Shown here in pieces: positions 1 to 7,972 of a stretch of 64,000 bases of DNA. Origin of the DNA: an uncultured Armatimonadota bacterium (GTDB lineage Bacteria > Armatimonadota > Fimbriimonadia > Fimbriimonadales > Fimbriimonadaceae); contig CAIYLG010000035.1 of the NCBI GenBank assembly GCA_903927025.1, forward strand, positions 1 to 64,000, written 5' to 3'. How positions within the stretch are numbered: the stretch's first letter is position 1; each line of letters begins with the position of its first letter. Made by a program: the position numbers and the translations under genes. A model generated the notes under the pieces. The model had not been told where the DNA came from. It saw only the letters and a list, made by a program, of their open reading frames with translations, and made no database searches.

Positions 1-49
1 ACAGCCTCGTCTGCCCAGAAACGGCTTAAATTGACACCTTAAAGCAATT

Positions 50-555
50 ATGCGGACGCGAATAGAGCCGATCCGCGACTTCCTATCTACTTACTTGCGT
101 GCGACCATAACAAACTCCCCCCTTTTTCCGAGACCTGCTAGGCATGTGCCATCGCTCGCTTATACTCGCATGCAGTTTCTTCTTGAGGCACACGAATACA
201 ACTCAACTTTCATACCTCTGGGGAGAGGCTGTGTTCGAAGTTGCCCAATGATTTAGACTGTCACCTGGCGCTCTACGGCCTTACCATAGCGTCCAATGAC
301 AAAAAGACTATCTTGGATTCTTTTGATAGAAGTTCACATTTGGCTACCCGATATCCACTAAGTCTCCCATGCTTGGGCCTAGCGGCCTTTTCATGCATCC
401 GAGCTTATGGAGTCACCAAGGATGTGTCCTACCTACATCGTGCAATCTCGATTGACGAACGATATGTTGAATTAGCGCCCGCGGGGTCACCTGGGAGAGA
501 AAATATTCAGGGATTAATAGACTCTGTTAGACAGCAGATTAAGGAATTGAAATAG
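50..555 (+). pseudogene. Decayed paralogue of the unknown gene at 605 (frameshifted)
   Basis: No known family is recognised. Two reading frames together reproduce the C-terminal half of the neighbouring gene at 605. Frame 2 (about 150-220) encodes MQFLLEAHEYNSTFIPL, matching ARFMLESGTARPYLVPV without gaps. Frame 1 (about 220-555) then encodes GERLCSKLPNDLDCHLAL, matching GKRLLKLDPLNDSLKYAL, and runs on through helical segments to a stop at 553-555. The switch lies at about 218-224, so the copy looks broken by a frameshift there. Sequence before about 150 does not align, so the true 5' end is either lost or further disrupted. The Leu/Ala-rich helical pairs suggest TPR-like repeats, but this is only an impression. 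The alternative is that the frame-1 part alone (241-555, TTG start, 104 aa) is a short real gene. Confidence 0.5.
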
Positions 556-604
556 AAAATTGGCCATGAGGCCACCTTAATCGTTCTTAACGTGTTGGTA
601 GGCC

Positions 605-1417
605 ATGTTGAACCTTGTTTTAAGCATAAGTCTTGGTGTTCTCAAGAAACATCATCCAATTTGCGATTCAAAGATCGACCGACTTGAGCTGATCGTTTCT
701 CAGCAATGCTCGGATTTTGAAACGATTCCATGTGAAGATAGATTGGGACTCTCATGGACGAATTTGAAACTCAACAGCATAAATGAAAAATTTAGAATAC
801 TCGAGCTGACCTATGCGAATTCAAGTCTGAATTCACTCGGGAAGGCTAGAGATCAATACCTGACATCAATTCTAAAAGCTCGCCATCCTGCTAGTAGTGA
901 CATTAGTGGGTTCGCTTACTGCACTGCGCTCGCGGTGCAGCGAGCTGGTGACTTGAGACAATATTTCTGGTCGCCACCGCGAGATCCCAGAGAGCGTTCT
1001 GCAATCGAATGGATTACGGCGATGTATCCGGGTGCGGATTACCAATACATGCTCGCTAGGTTCATGCTGGAGTCAGGCACGGCGAGGCCATACTTGGTGC
1101 CCGTCGGGAAGCGCCTTCTGAAGCTTGACCCGCTCAATGACTCGCTGAAATACGCCCTAGCTATACAAGAAGCCATGCCAGGCTCCAGCCAAGATCTAGA
1201 GGATGCCGACCACCTCGCGGCTCAACTCATAAGATTCCACCCCGAGCGCGCCTCGCACTTCGGACTGCATGCGCTTATCGGTCTTGATCGATGGGAGCGG
1301 ACGCACAAATTATCAGACGGAAAGGATGCACTTTATCGATGGAATGTCTTCTTAAGCACTGCTAAGAACAATAAGGCCGCAAGAAATAGGACTTCTACAG
1401 ACAATCGGTCGGATTAA
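605..1417 (+). CDS. Hypothetical helical (TPR-like) protein, possible 3' frameshift
   Basis: A 270-residue protein of unknown function with an ATG start. It lacks a signal peptide and reads as mostly helical. It is related to the decayed copy immediately upstream. The last 14 residues are low-complexity polar, but from 1380 the +1 frame encodes QEIGLLQTIGRIKSEMA and stops at 1451. That resembles the end of the upstream copy (ENIQGLIDSVRQQIKELK). A one-base shift near 1375-1382 therefore probably truncates the original protein. Base composition is more AT-rich and codon use less biased than in the genes after 1636, which fits a decaying or recently acquired region. It is transcribed towards mutY, with a 218-bp gene-free AT-rich gap between the two stop codons. 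Confidence 0.5.
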   Translation: MLNLVLSISLGVLKKHHPICDSKIDRLELIVSQQCSDFETIPCEDRLGLSWTNLKLNSINEKFRILELTYANSSLNSLGKARDQYLTSILKARHPASSDISGFAYCTALAVQRAGDLRQYFWSPPRDPRERSAIEWITAMYPGADYQYMLARFMLESGTARPYLVPVGKRLLKLDPLNDSLKYALAIQEAMPGSSQDLEDADHLAAQLIRFHPERASHFGLHALIGLDRWERTHKLSDGKDALYRWNVFLSTAKNNKAARNRTSTDNRSD

Positions 1418-1635
1418 ATCAGAAATGGCACTATGGTCAAAACACGGCTAGGTTTCACATAACAGGCAATGCCTTTTTGCATTACATAACCTATTGTAAT
1501 TTAATTTACTAAATGCCCGCTTGTTGATCGGACAATCAATATCCTGAAAAATCTTCCTGAGAGGAAATATTAGGTCGTCGTCAGTGCGTTGAGTGAGCCA
1601 TATTCTGTTAAAAGAGCATTCAAGGTTGCACCTTT

Positions 1636-2688
1636 TCAAGTCCTACCCATTTGCTCCAGCACCATCGAAAGTGCCTTTCGCTGGGGAGCGGGCATTGGCA
1701 CTTCGGGCAGGTCGCTCAGCCTAACCCAGCGCAGGCTATCCAGCTTTTCCTCGAAGCTCAAATAGCTAACTTCCACTTGAATACGGTGGTGGGTGACGGA
1801 GTGGCGGAAGGCGCCGGCACTTTCTAGCCACCCGGTCCCGACAAGCTGCTGCAGGTCGGCAGACTCTGCTCCTGGGGCAACTTCAAAGCGTGGGAACTCC
1901 CACATCCCTTCCCACCATTGGCCGGCAGGAATTTGGCGGAGTCCAACTTCATCTCCGCAGAGGGGGACACAGACAAGATGGCGGAGTTGGACTGCCTTTG
2001 TTTTGGCGACCTTCGCGGGAAGCTCCTCCACACGTGAAGCACTTAAAGCAACGCACTGGCCTGATAGAGGGCACTCACGACAGTTTGGTGAGTTGGGTCG
2101 GCACACGGTGGCGCCTAGTTCCATGAGCGCCTGATTCCAATCTCCAGGGCGCTCCGAGTAGACATTGAGTTCTGCCCACTTCCAAGCGGCATCATGGAGC
2201 ACCTTTCCTGCGGCGTCGTCTCCGGCAAGGCGAGCGTAAACGCGCTCCACGTTGCCATCCACAAGTGGAACGGGCTCCGAGAGGGCGATGCTGGCAATTG
2301 CGCCCGCCGTGTAACGGCCCACGCCAGGGACTTTGAGCCACTCTGACATTCGCGTCGGGAGTCCGTGCTCGACGACAAATCGAGCACCCTGTTGCAGCAA
2401 CCGGCATCGGCGGTAGTAGCCAAGACCCTGCCAATGGGCCAATATTTCCTGCTCGTCTGCCTCGGCGAGACTTCGCACGGTCGGAAAGCGCTGCATCCAG
2501 CGATTCCAATACGGAATCACGGTGGAAACCTGGGTCTGTTGGAGCATGATCTCGCTCACCCAGATGGCGTACGGGTCGGACGTATGCCGCCATGGCAAAT
2601 CCCGTTTCTCGCGGTCGTACCAAGAAAGAAGCGGACCGCCCGATTCAGCTGACAGCAACCTGTGGCTGTCCGGTCGATCCGCTGTCAT
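1636..2688 (-). CDS. mutY: A/G-specific adenine DNA glycosylase MutY
   Basis: Removes adenine mispaired with 8-oxoguanine in base excision repair. The 350-residue protein has the family layout. The catalytic Glu lies in SEIMLQQTQV (E46), the helix-hairpin-helix is VPGVGRYTAGA (about 120-130), and the Asp of LVDGNV is D144. A 4Fe-4S ligand set of C-x6-C-x2-C-x5-C follows in CRPNSPNCRECPLSGQC. The C-terminal third (about 230-345) is the NUDIX-like 8-oxoG recognition domain, including SVTHHRIQV. It starts 8 bp after the pyrF stop and is the last gene of a gcvT-pyrF-mutY strand group. Confidence 0.96.
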   Translation of the reverse strand: MTADRPDSHRLLSAESGGPLLSWYDREKRDLPWRHTSDPYAIWVSEIMLQQTQVSTVIPYWNRWMQRFPTVRSLAEADEQEILAHWQGLGYYRRCRLLQQGARFVVEHGLPTRMSEWLKVPGVGRYTAGAIASIALSEPVPLVDGNVERVYARLAGDDAAGKVLHDAAWKWAELNVYSERPGDWNQALMELGATVCRPNSPNCRECPLSGQCVALSASRVEELPAKVAKTKAVQLRHLVCVPLCGDEVGLRQIPAGQWWEGMWEFPRFEVAPGAESADLQQLVGTGWLESAGAFRHSVTHHRIQVEVSYLSFEEKLDSLRWVRLSDLPEVPMPAPQRKALSMVLEQMGRT

Positions 2689-2696
2689 TGAAAGGT

Positions 2697-3398
2697 CTAC
2701 GCGCCGACTAGACCGAACTGCTCCAGTGTCTTTTCGACATCGGCACTGTTGGTGAGGGCGCGGCCAATCACGAGGTAGTCAGCACCGTGCTCGATGGCGG
2801 TGCCGGCGTCTCCGACGCGCTTCTGGTCGTGGACTTCCCCATCCGGGAGTCGGATACCAGGAGTGACGATGACTCCTCGCTGTCCAACCGCTTCACGAAT
2901 GGCTTTGATCTCATGGGCGGAACAAACCACGCCGTCGAGATCGAACTCCATCGCGAGTCGGGAAAGGTGGCACATGTGCTCTTCCACCGTTCGATTCACT
3001 CCCAGCTGATCTTGAAGCGTGCGCTCGTCAAGTGAGGTCAGTACGCTGACTCCCACGAGGAGCGGTCTAGATGCATCTCCCGCCATGCGCGCCTCTTCGA
3101 CGGCGGCGGTCATCATCGCGGGCCCGCCTGCGATATGAAGGGTCATCATCCAGACACCGCGCTTGGCGGCCTCGGCGACAGCGAGTGCTACCGAGTTGGG
3201 GATGTCGTGGAATTTCAGGTCGAGGAAAATACGGGCCGCTCCCGCATCTCTCAGTCGGTCCAGAACATCCAGACCGTAAGACAGCGTTAGGGCATGTCCG
3301 ATTTTGAACGCCCCTACATGATCCTTGAGCTTCTTGACTGTTCCCAAAGCCTCGTCAAGATGAGGAGTGTCCAATGCACAGATGACGTGTCGATTCAA
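2697..3398 (-). CDS. pyrF: Orotidine 5'-phosphate decarboxylase
   Basis: Last step of de novo UMP synthesis, OMP to UMP. The 233-residue TIM barrel carries the catalytic charge network: D10 in CALDTP, K32 in FKIGH and D60-K62-D65 in LDLKFHDIPN. The phosphate-binding VTPGIRLPDGEVHDQKR and DYLVIGRAL segments are near the C-terminus. The length is normal for the short bacterial (group I) form. It lies between gcvT (36 bp upstream) and mutY (8 bp downstream), so it is probably co-transcribed with them although the three functions are unrelated. Confidence 0.97.
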   Translation of the reverse strand: MNRHVICALDTPHLDEALGTVKKLKDHVGAFKIGHALTLSYGLDVLDRLRDAGAARIFLDLKFHDIPNSVALAVAEAAKRGVWMMTLHIAGGPAMMTAAVEEARMAGDASRPLLVGVSVLTSLDERTLQDQLGVNRTVEEHMCHLSRLAMEFDLDGVVCSAHEIKAIREAVGQRGVIVTPGIRLPDGEVHDQKRVGDAGTAIEHGADYLVIGRALTNSADVEKTLEQFGLVGA

Positions 3399-3434
3399 AT
3401 GAGACCTCCGAGCATTTCGCCTTACTATTTTCCC

Positions 3435-4520
3435 CTATTTGGCGCGCTTAAAGAATCGCTTGTTCACCACGGTGCCTGGCTCCTGCTTCCCGCGCACATC
3501 GATACTGCAAGGCGTGTTCAGGGGAATCGAGCTGTCGATGAACGCAAACGCGACTCCACGATCTAGAAGCGGGGAGACGACTCCGCTGCTGACTTCGCCA
3601 ACTTCCGCACCGTCAACGTAAACCTTCATGCCCGGCGTGATCAGTCGCTTGGATTCAAGTCGAACCCCTTGGAGCTTCGTTGGGGTGCCGTTTTCTCGCG
3701 CGGCATTGATCGGTCCGCTGCCGATGAAGGTCTTTGTCTTGCTGATCACCCATCCAAGTCCAGCGGAGATTGGATTCAGGTTCTCCTCAAGTTCGTGGCC
3801 GTAAAGTGGCAGACCAGCCTCAACGCGAAGGGTGTCTCGAGAGCCCAAACCGCAAGCGGCAACGCCAGCAGCGAGGAGATTGGTCCAAAGCTCCGGCGCA
3901 TCGGCAGCAGCACAGATCAATTCATAGCCGTCTTCGCCGGTGTAGCCCGATCGGGCGGCGAAGCACACAACTCCCGCGATGGTGCAGTTCACCACTCCAA
4001 ATGCGCCTGCGTCGTTGAGCGCTTCTGGAGCGTCGCTGAGTCCGGCCAAGATTGACGTTGCGGTAGGGCCCTGAACGGCAATCATTGCCGTTTCATCGGT
4101 GATGTCCTCAATCACAACTCCTTCGGAATTGTTTGCCTGTAGCCAAGCAACATCCTTTGCATGATTGCTGGCGTTCACAACCATACGATATTCGGTGTCG
4201 TGGATTTTGTAGACGATGATGTCGTCCACGCAGCCGCCCTCGGCGTTGGGCAAAAGGGAGTATTGGCCCGCCGTTGGCGTGAGCTTGCTCACATCGTTTG
4301 CCGTCACCTTCTCGAGGTATTCCAGCACCTTATCGCCAGTGAGGATGAGGCGAGCCATATGACTCACGTCAAACATGCCAGCGCCCTCACGTACGGCCTT
4401 CGATTCAGCAATGATGCTCGCATACTGCACCGGCATCTCGTAGCCTGCAAACGGAACCATTCGGCCTCCGGATTCAACGTGCTTGTCATACAGGGCGGTG
4501 CGAAGGAGCGTCTCACTCAT
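3435..4520 (-). CDS. gcvT: Aminomethyltransferase, glycine cleavage T protein
   Basis: Transfers the aminomethyl carbon from lipoylated H protein to tetrahydrofolate in the glycine cleavage system. The 361-residue protein begins MSETLLRTALYDKHVESGG and has the GcvT landmarks MVPFAGYEMPVQY, GAGMFDVSHM, SGYTGEDGYEL and, in the C-terminal barrel, GEVSSGVVSPLL. The gcvH and gcvP genes are not in this window. It heads the minus-strand group gcvT-pyrF-mutY. A 217-bp divergent promoter region separates it from the zinc-ribbon gene at 4738. I looked for a glycine riboswitch there and did not find the conserved core. Confidence 0.96.
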   Translation of the reverse strand: MSETLLRTALYDKHVESGGRMVPFAGYEMPVQYASIIAESKAVREGAGMFDVSHMARLILTGDKVLEYLEKVTANDVSKLTPTAGQYSLLPNAEGGCVDDIIVYKIHDTEYRMVVNASNHAKDVAWLQANNSEGVVIEDITDETAMIAVQGPTATSILAGLSDAPEALNDAGAFGVVNCTIAGVVCFAARSGYTGEDGYELICAAADAPELWTNLLAAGVAACGLGSRDTLRVEAGLPLYGHELEENLNPISAGLGWVISKTKTFIGSGPINAARENGTPTKLQGVRLESKRLITPGMKVYVDGAEVGEVSSGVVSPLLDRGVAFAFIDSSIPLNTPCSIDVRGKQEPGTVVNKRFFKRAK

Positions 4521-4737
4521 GCTTGGAATGTACCTGCGAGGAGAGTTTCCCCATCGGCAGGCAGCCGCTGGAAACGGGTGAAATCGGAATACCGATAAGT
4601 TTTTTGTCGGATGTTTAAGTTATTCCGCCCTTTCGAACCGTCCTAACCTGTACACCTTGTACATTGCAGGAGGGAGGCCGATCTGCGCCTCCGGTAAAAT
4701 GCATCTGAAGCGCCGTCCTTCAGGAGAGACGATCCCT

Positions 4738-6027
4738 ATGGTTACGTGTAAGCATTGCTCAACGCCGAACAGTTTGGACAGCACTTTTTGTAAGCGCTGC
4801 GGTACGGCCATGCCCGCCGAGGATGTTGCCCTTGCCCAAGAGAAGCTCACTCAGCTCATTACAGATGGCAACACCGCGTTCAACGAAGGTCGAACCGACG
4901 AGGCGATGGCGATCGCCGAATCTGCCTGCGCCTCCAACCCCTCTTCCACAGCGGCACTTTCACTAAAGGTGCTTTGCCACGAGCGCCGAGGCGAACTTGC
5001 AGAAGCGCTTGAGTGCGCCGACCTCATCGTGGACCTCAACCCAGATTCCGAACTGGACAAGATCAAGCGCAACCAGCTCCGCACCAAGCTTTCGGTAAGC
5101 GTTCAGCTTGCCACCCAGCCGCCAGATCGACGAACCGCCATCATCGGTGCTGTCTCAGCGGTCGTATTTTTCGCCTGCATCGGGGTTGGCATCGCCAAGC
5201 TCAACATGAGGAATGCCTCCACAAAGCAGGATGGCCTCGTGGTTCAGAATTCCTCCGCGGGCAATCCGCCGGTCAATCCCGCGCAAACTTCGCAGGGCAC
5301 AAACTCGCAACAGTCCTCGCAGCCGACCAACCAGCAGAACGTCCAGCAGTCTTCAACGCCACAGAACAGCCAGACCAACAATGCCCTGGAGGGCAGTTTG
5401 CTGATGCCGGGGCGTGGGCCGGAGATCCTCCCTGGCCAAGGTCGAATCGGATCAGAAGATGTCGTGCTCGGAAGCGATCAGGTCATCACCCCTCCGAATC
5501 CACCGCGTGGAAATATTGGCAGCCCAGTCGCTCCATCCGTCCAAAATACGGTAAAGCTTCCCTCCGTTGGAAAGTCTTCAGAGAACACCGGCGGTGGCGA
5601 CGATCCGTCTCCGAAAGCAGAGGACCCTAAGTCTTCGCAGCAGAACACGGACCCAGGTGTGGTCGAGATCAACATCAGCAACGGTTCCAGCCGAAAGAGC
5701 AATTCTGGCGGCGGCGAATCGTTGGGTGCTGGCGGCGCAGCCGCACTCGATCGCATCGGAATTCAGCGATACCAGCTAGGTTCTTATGGGGCGGCGGCAG
5801 CTTCCTTCGAGCAGGCGCTTCGGGCTGGCGGAGATCCAATCAGCCTCAATCAGTGGCTCGGCCGCAGCTACGGGCAGCTGGGCAAGAAATCCGAGCAGAT
5901 TGATGCCTATAAGCGGTGCGCCACGGCGTGCCAAAACGCTATTTCCAATGGGACGGGAAACAAGGATCGCATCAAGGCGATTTTGGACACGTGCCAGCAA
6001 CAGCTCAAAGTGCTGCAGGGGAACTAA
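4738..6027 (+). CDS. Membrane-anchored zinc-ribbon and TPR protein
   Basis: Unknown role, probably a scaffold. The start at 4738 is preferred over earlier in-frame codons because AGGAGAG lies about 10 bp upstream (about 4720) and the zinc ribbon then begins at residue 4. The order of parts is: zinc ribbon C4-x2-C7...C18-x2-C21 (residues 4-21), TPR-like helices (about 30-120), one membrane helix (about 134-155) and a long Gln/Asn/Ser/Pro-rich linker (about 160-340). A last TPR-like segment (about 345-425) contains LGRSYGQLGKK. The N-terminus would be cytoplasmic, with linker and C-terminal TPR outside. It is followed after 6 bp by a secreted TPR protein, so the two probably act together in the envelope. 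Confidence 0.8.
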   Translation: MVTCKHCSTPNSLDSTFCKRCGTAMPAEDVALAQEKLTQLITDGNTAFNEGRTDEAMAIAESACASNPSSTAALSLKVLCHERRGELAEALECADLIVDLNPDSELDKIKRNQLRTKLSVSVQLATQPPDRRTAIIGAVSAVVFFACIGVGIAKLNMRNASTKQDGLVVQNSSAGNPPVNPAQTSQGTNSQQSSQPTNQQNVQQSSTPQNSQTNNALEGSLLMPGRGPEILPGQGRIGSEDVVLGSDQVITPPNPPRGNIGSPVAPSVQNTVKLPSVGKSSENTGGGDDPSPKAEDPKSSQQNTDPGVVEINISNGSSRKSNSGGGESLGAGGAAALDRIGIQRYQLGSYGAAAASFEQALRAGGDPISLNQWLGRSYGQLGKKSEQIDAYKRCATACQNAISNGTGNKDRIKAILDTCQQQLKVLQGN

Positions 6028-6033
6028 ATCAAT

Positions 6034-7524
6034 TTGAAGTTCACCCGCTTCGCCTTCTCCGCGGTGCTATGCGCCCTCGTTTCGGCGGCAATGGCAGCAC
6101 CTGCTGTGCTCATCGTTCAGATGAAGCTCCCGATCAAAGACAAGCTCGATCCGAATGTGGATATCTCGGAGGCGATCGGCAAAGAGTACGACGCCAATGG
6201 CAGGCTTGTCCCGATTGTGTACTCCTCGGCGGACCCAATCGTCAAAGCCGCTCTCTCCACCGGTGAACTGAAGGGCATCTACGAGAATCCACGTTCGAAC
6301 GAAATGTTGGATGCGGCGCGTAAGCTGCATGTCAACTACGTCATCGTCGTTTCTGCCTACCGAAGCGGTCCAAAAATCGAATCCAAACTCTTGGTCTACA
6401 AGGACCGACGTGAGGTATGGAAAGACGAACAGAACATGTCCGTCAGCCTGCAGGAGATCGTGGATCCCGCCAACACGGTTGCGTCACTGGCCCACACCCT
6501 CTGCGTTCGAATGGACCTGAACGTGTTCAAAGGTCTTCAAGATCGTCCGAAGGCGAATAACCCAACCCTGCAGCCGGGTCAGCAGCCAACGGTAGTCCCA
6601 ACGATGATTCAGCTCACCCCTGAAGTGAACAGTGCCGAGCTCAACCACGACGTGGATGAATTGGTGAAATCAGGCAAAAGCAGCCAAGCAATCCTCAAGC
6701 TTCGAGACAGTGTTGACCTCGCCCCGTTCGACTTCGAACGCCGCAAAGCCCTGATTCTTCTACTCGGTGATACTTCCGCAGAGAATGCCGCTTTGGAGGC
6801 AAGGCGCGCTTCGGCAGTGATGCCAGAGAAGGTTGAGCTTCGAGTCCTCGCCGCGAGATATTGGATAAAGGCTGGCCACTCTGATGAAGCCCAACGGGAC
6901 CTCAATGAGGCCATCGCTCGGGACCCCAATGGCGCGGCAACTCGGTTAATGTTGGGAGAAGTAAGCCTTTCCCAAATGGAACCATCCAAGGCACTTCCCC
7001 ATCTGGATGAGGCGATCAAGCAAAAGGACGAAGCTGAGCCAAGGTTCCTGCGTGCCATATGCCGAGCCCTGTTGGGCGGCACCGACGGGATGCAGCTTGA
7101 CTTGGCACAGGCCGCCAAGATGTCCCCGACCAAGGCCGATTCGGTAGCGCTGAAGCGATACGATTTCGCGGCGAATCTGATGGACCGTTCGCTGGCAATC
7201 GATGGAACCGAATTGAAGTCGCTGATTCCTAAATTGGTTGTCAAGCCAAAGGACCAGGGTCTCCACGAGGACCTGGACCAGATGCTTCGGCTCGTCCAGT
7301 CTCGCACGGCATTCCTCACCGCGGTCGAGCCGCCTGCAACCGGAAAGATTCCTCACGACCAGCGTCTGTTGGCCTACAGGCTCATGGCTCAGTCTATTCT
7401 TGACGTTCAAACGTACTGCACGTCGAAGGATGAAGACACGCTGGCCGATGCGCGGATCAATCTCGGGGAGTCGATGAAACAGCTCGCTGCCGCCCGAGGT
7501 CCCGCGCCGGCAACCAAAAACTAG
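6034..7524 (+). CDS. Secreted TPR-repeat protein
   Basis: A 496-residue exported protein of unknown function starting at TTG. The N-terminal signal peptide ends in SAAMAAPA (about residue 22). A mixed alpha/beta domain (about 25-165) is followed by a spacer and at least three TPR-like units (about 200-360, for example HSDEAQRDLNEAIARDPNGA and PSKALPHLDEAIKQ). A C-terminal helical region follows. It lies 6 bp after the zinc-ribbon/TPR gene and is followed by a hairpin terminator at 7541, so the two form a dicistronic unit. Confidence 0.75.
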   Translation: MKFTRFAFSAVLCALVSAAMAAPAVLIVQMKLPIKDKLDPNVDISEAIGKEYDANGRLVPIVYSSADPIVKAALSTGELKGIYENPRSNEMLDAARKLHVNYVIVVSAYRSGPKIESKLLVYKDRREVWKDEQNMSVSLQEIVDPANTVASLAHTLCVRMDLNVFKGLQDRPKANNPTLQPGQQPTVVPTMIQLTPEVNSAELNHDVDELVKSGKSSQAILKLRDSVDLAPFDFERRKALILLLGDTSAENAALEARRASAVMPEKVELRVLAARYWIKAGHSDEAQRDLNEAIARDPNGAATRLMLGEVSLSQMEPSKALPHLDEAIKQKDEAEPRFLRAICRALLGGTDGMQLDLAQAAKMSPTKADSVALKRYDFAANLMDRSLAIDGTELKSLIPKLVVKPKDQGLHEDLDQMLRLVQSRTAFLTAVEPPATGKIPHDQRLLAYRLMAQSILDVQTYCTSKDEDTLADARINLGESMKQLAAARGPAPATKN

Positions 7525-7540
7525 TCCTAGACAAATTGAA

Positions 7541-7560
7541 GCCCCTGAGGAAGCAGGGGC
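7541..7560 (+). terminator. Hairpin after the TPR operon
   Basis: GCCCCT and AGGGGC pair in a 6-bp stem with an 8-nt loop, 16 bp after the stop of the TPR gene. Only a short mixed T-containing run follows, so it is a weak intrinsic terminator at best. Confidence 0.45.
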
Positions 7561-7671
7561 TGTTGAGGGTTGCTTAGGATAGAGACTTTGAAATCCTGGG
7601 AGAAGATTTCTCGGCTCACTTCTTTCGACCGAGGTCTGCCGTAGACTGTTCCAGACCTGAGAGGACTGCAA

Positions 7672-7943
7672 GAATGCGGTTCCCAAAAATCAACAAGATT
7701 GCCTCTGCATATCCCAACGGTTGCGCTCGCAAAGCGGGGGCTACCTTGGGTTCGACGACCCCAAATGTTCTCAACCCTGTAGGGGTTGTCGTCCGGAAAT
7801 CGACGACAAGAAGCACGTTCACGAAGAGGCAACCCGCGTTGGGCTTGGACACTGAACGCCCCTCTAACCCAAGGTAAGCCGCCGGAGCGGCTAACCGTTG
7901 GGCTATACGGAGGCAACCTCGTTGAGGTTGGGGGCACGGAATT
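7672..7943. repeat. Large imperfect hairpin element (about 270 bp)
   Basis: The 448-bp gap between the TPR gene and the amidohydrolase gene holds this element. Left arm 7672-7750 is an imperfect inverted copy of right arm 7868-7943. The best block reads CCCAACGGTT...TACCTTGGG at 7713-7750 against its reverse complement at 7868-7902. The inner part also pairs (CAACCC-TGTA-GGGGTTG at about 7772-7788, TGTCGT/ACGACA near the centre). Apparent open frames on both strands are by-products of this symmetry. It contains no gene and resembles a dispersed non-autonomous element. Confidence 0.7.
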
Positions 7944-7972
7944 CCCAAACCACCTGTGGCTACCCCAATTGT

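Noticed and set aside
1448-1639. Minus-strand open frame of 63 codons whose start overlaps the mutY stop by 4 nt
   Set aside because: Very AT-rich, Cys/Arg/Asn-rich translation with no recognisable pattern, and it lies in the decayed low-GC region. The overlap is probably chance.
4521-4737. Glycine riboswitch upstream of gcvT
   Set aside because: The conserved glycine aptamer core could not be found on the minus strand. Only short unrelated hairpins occur.
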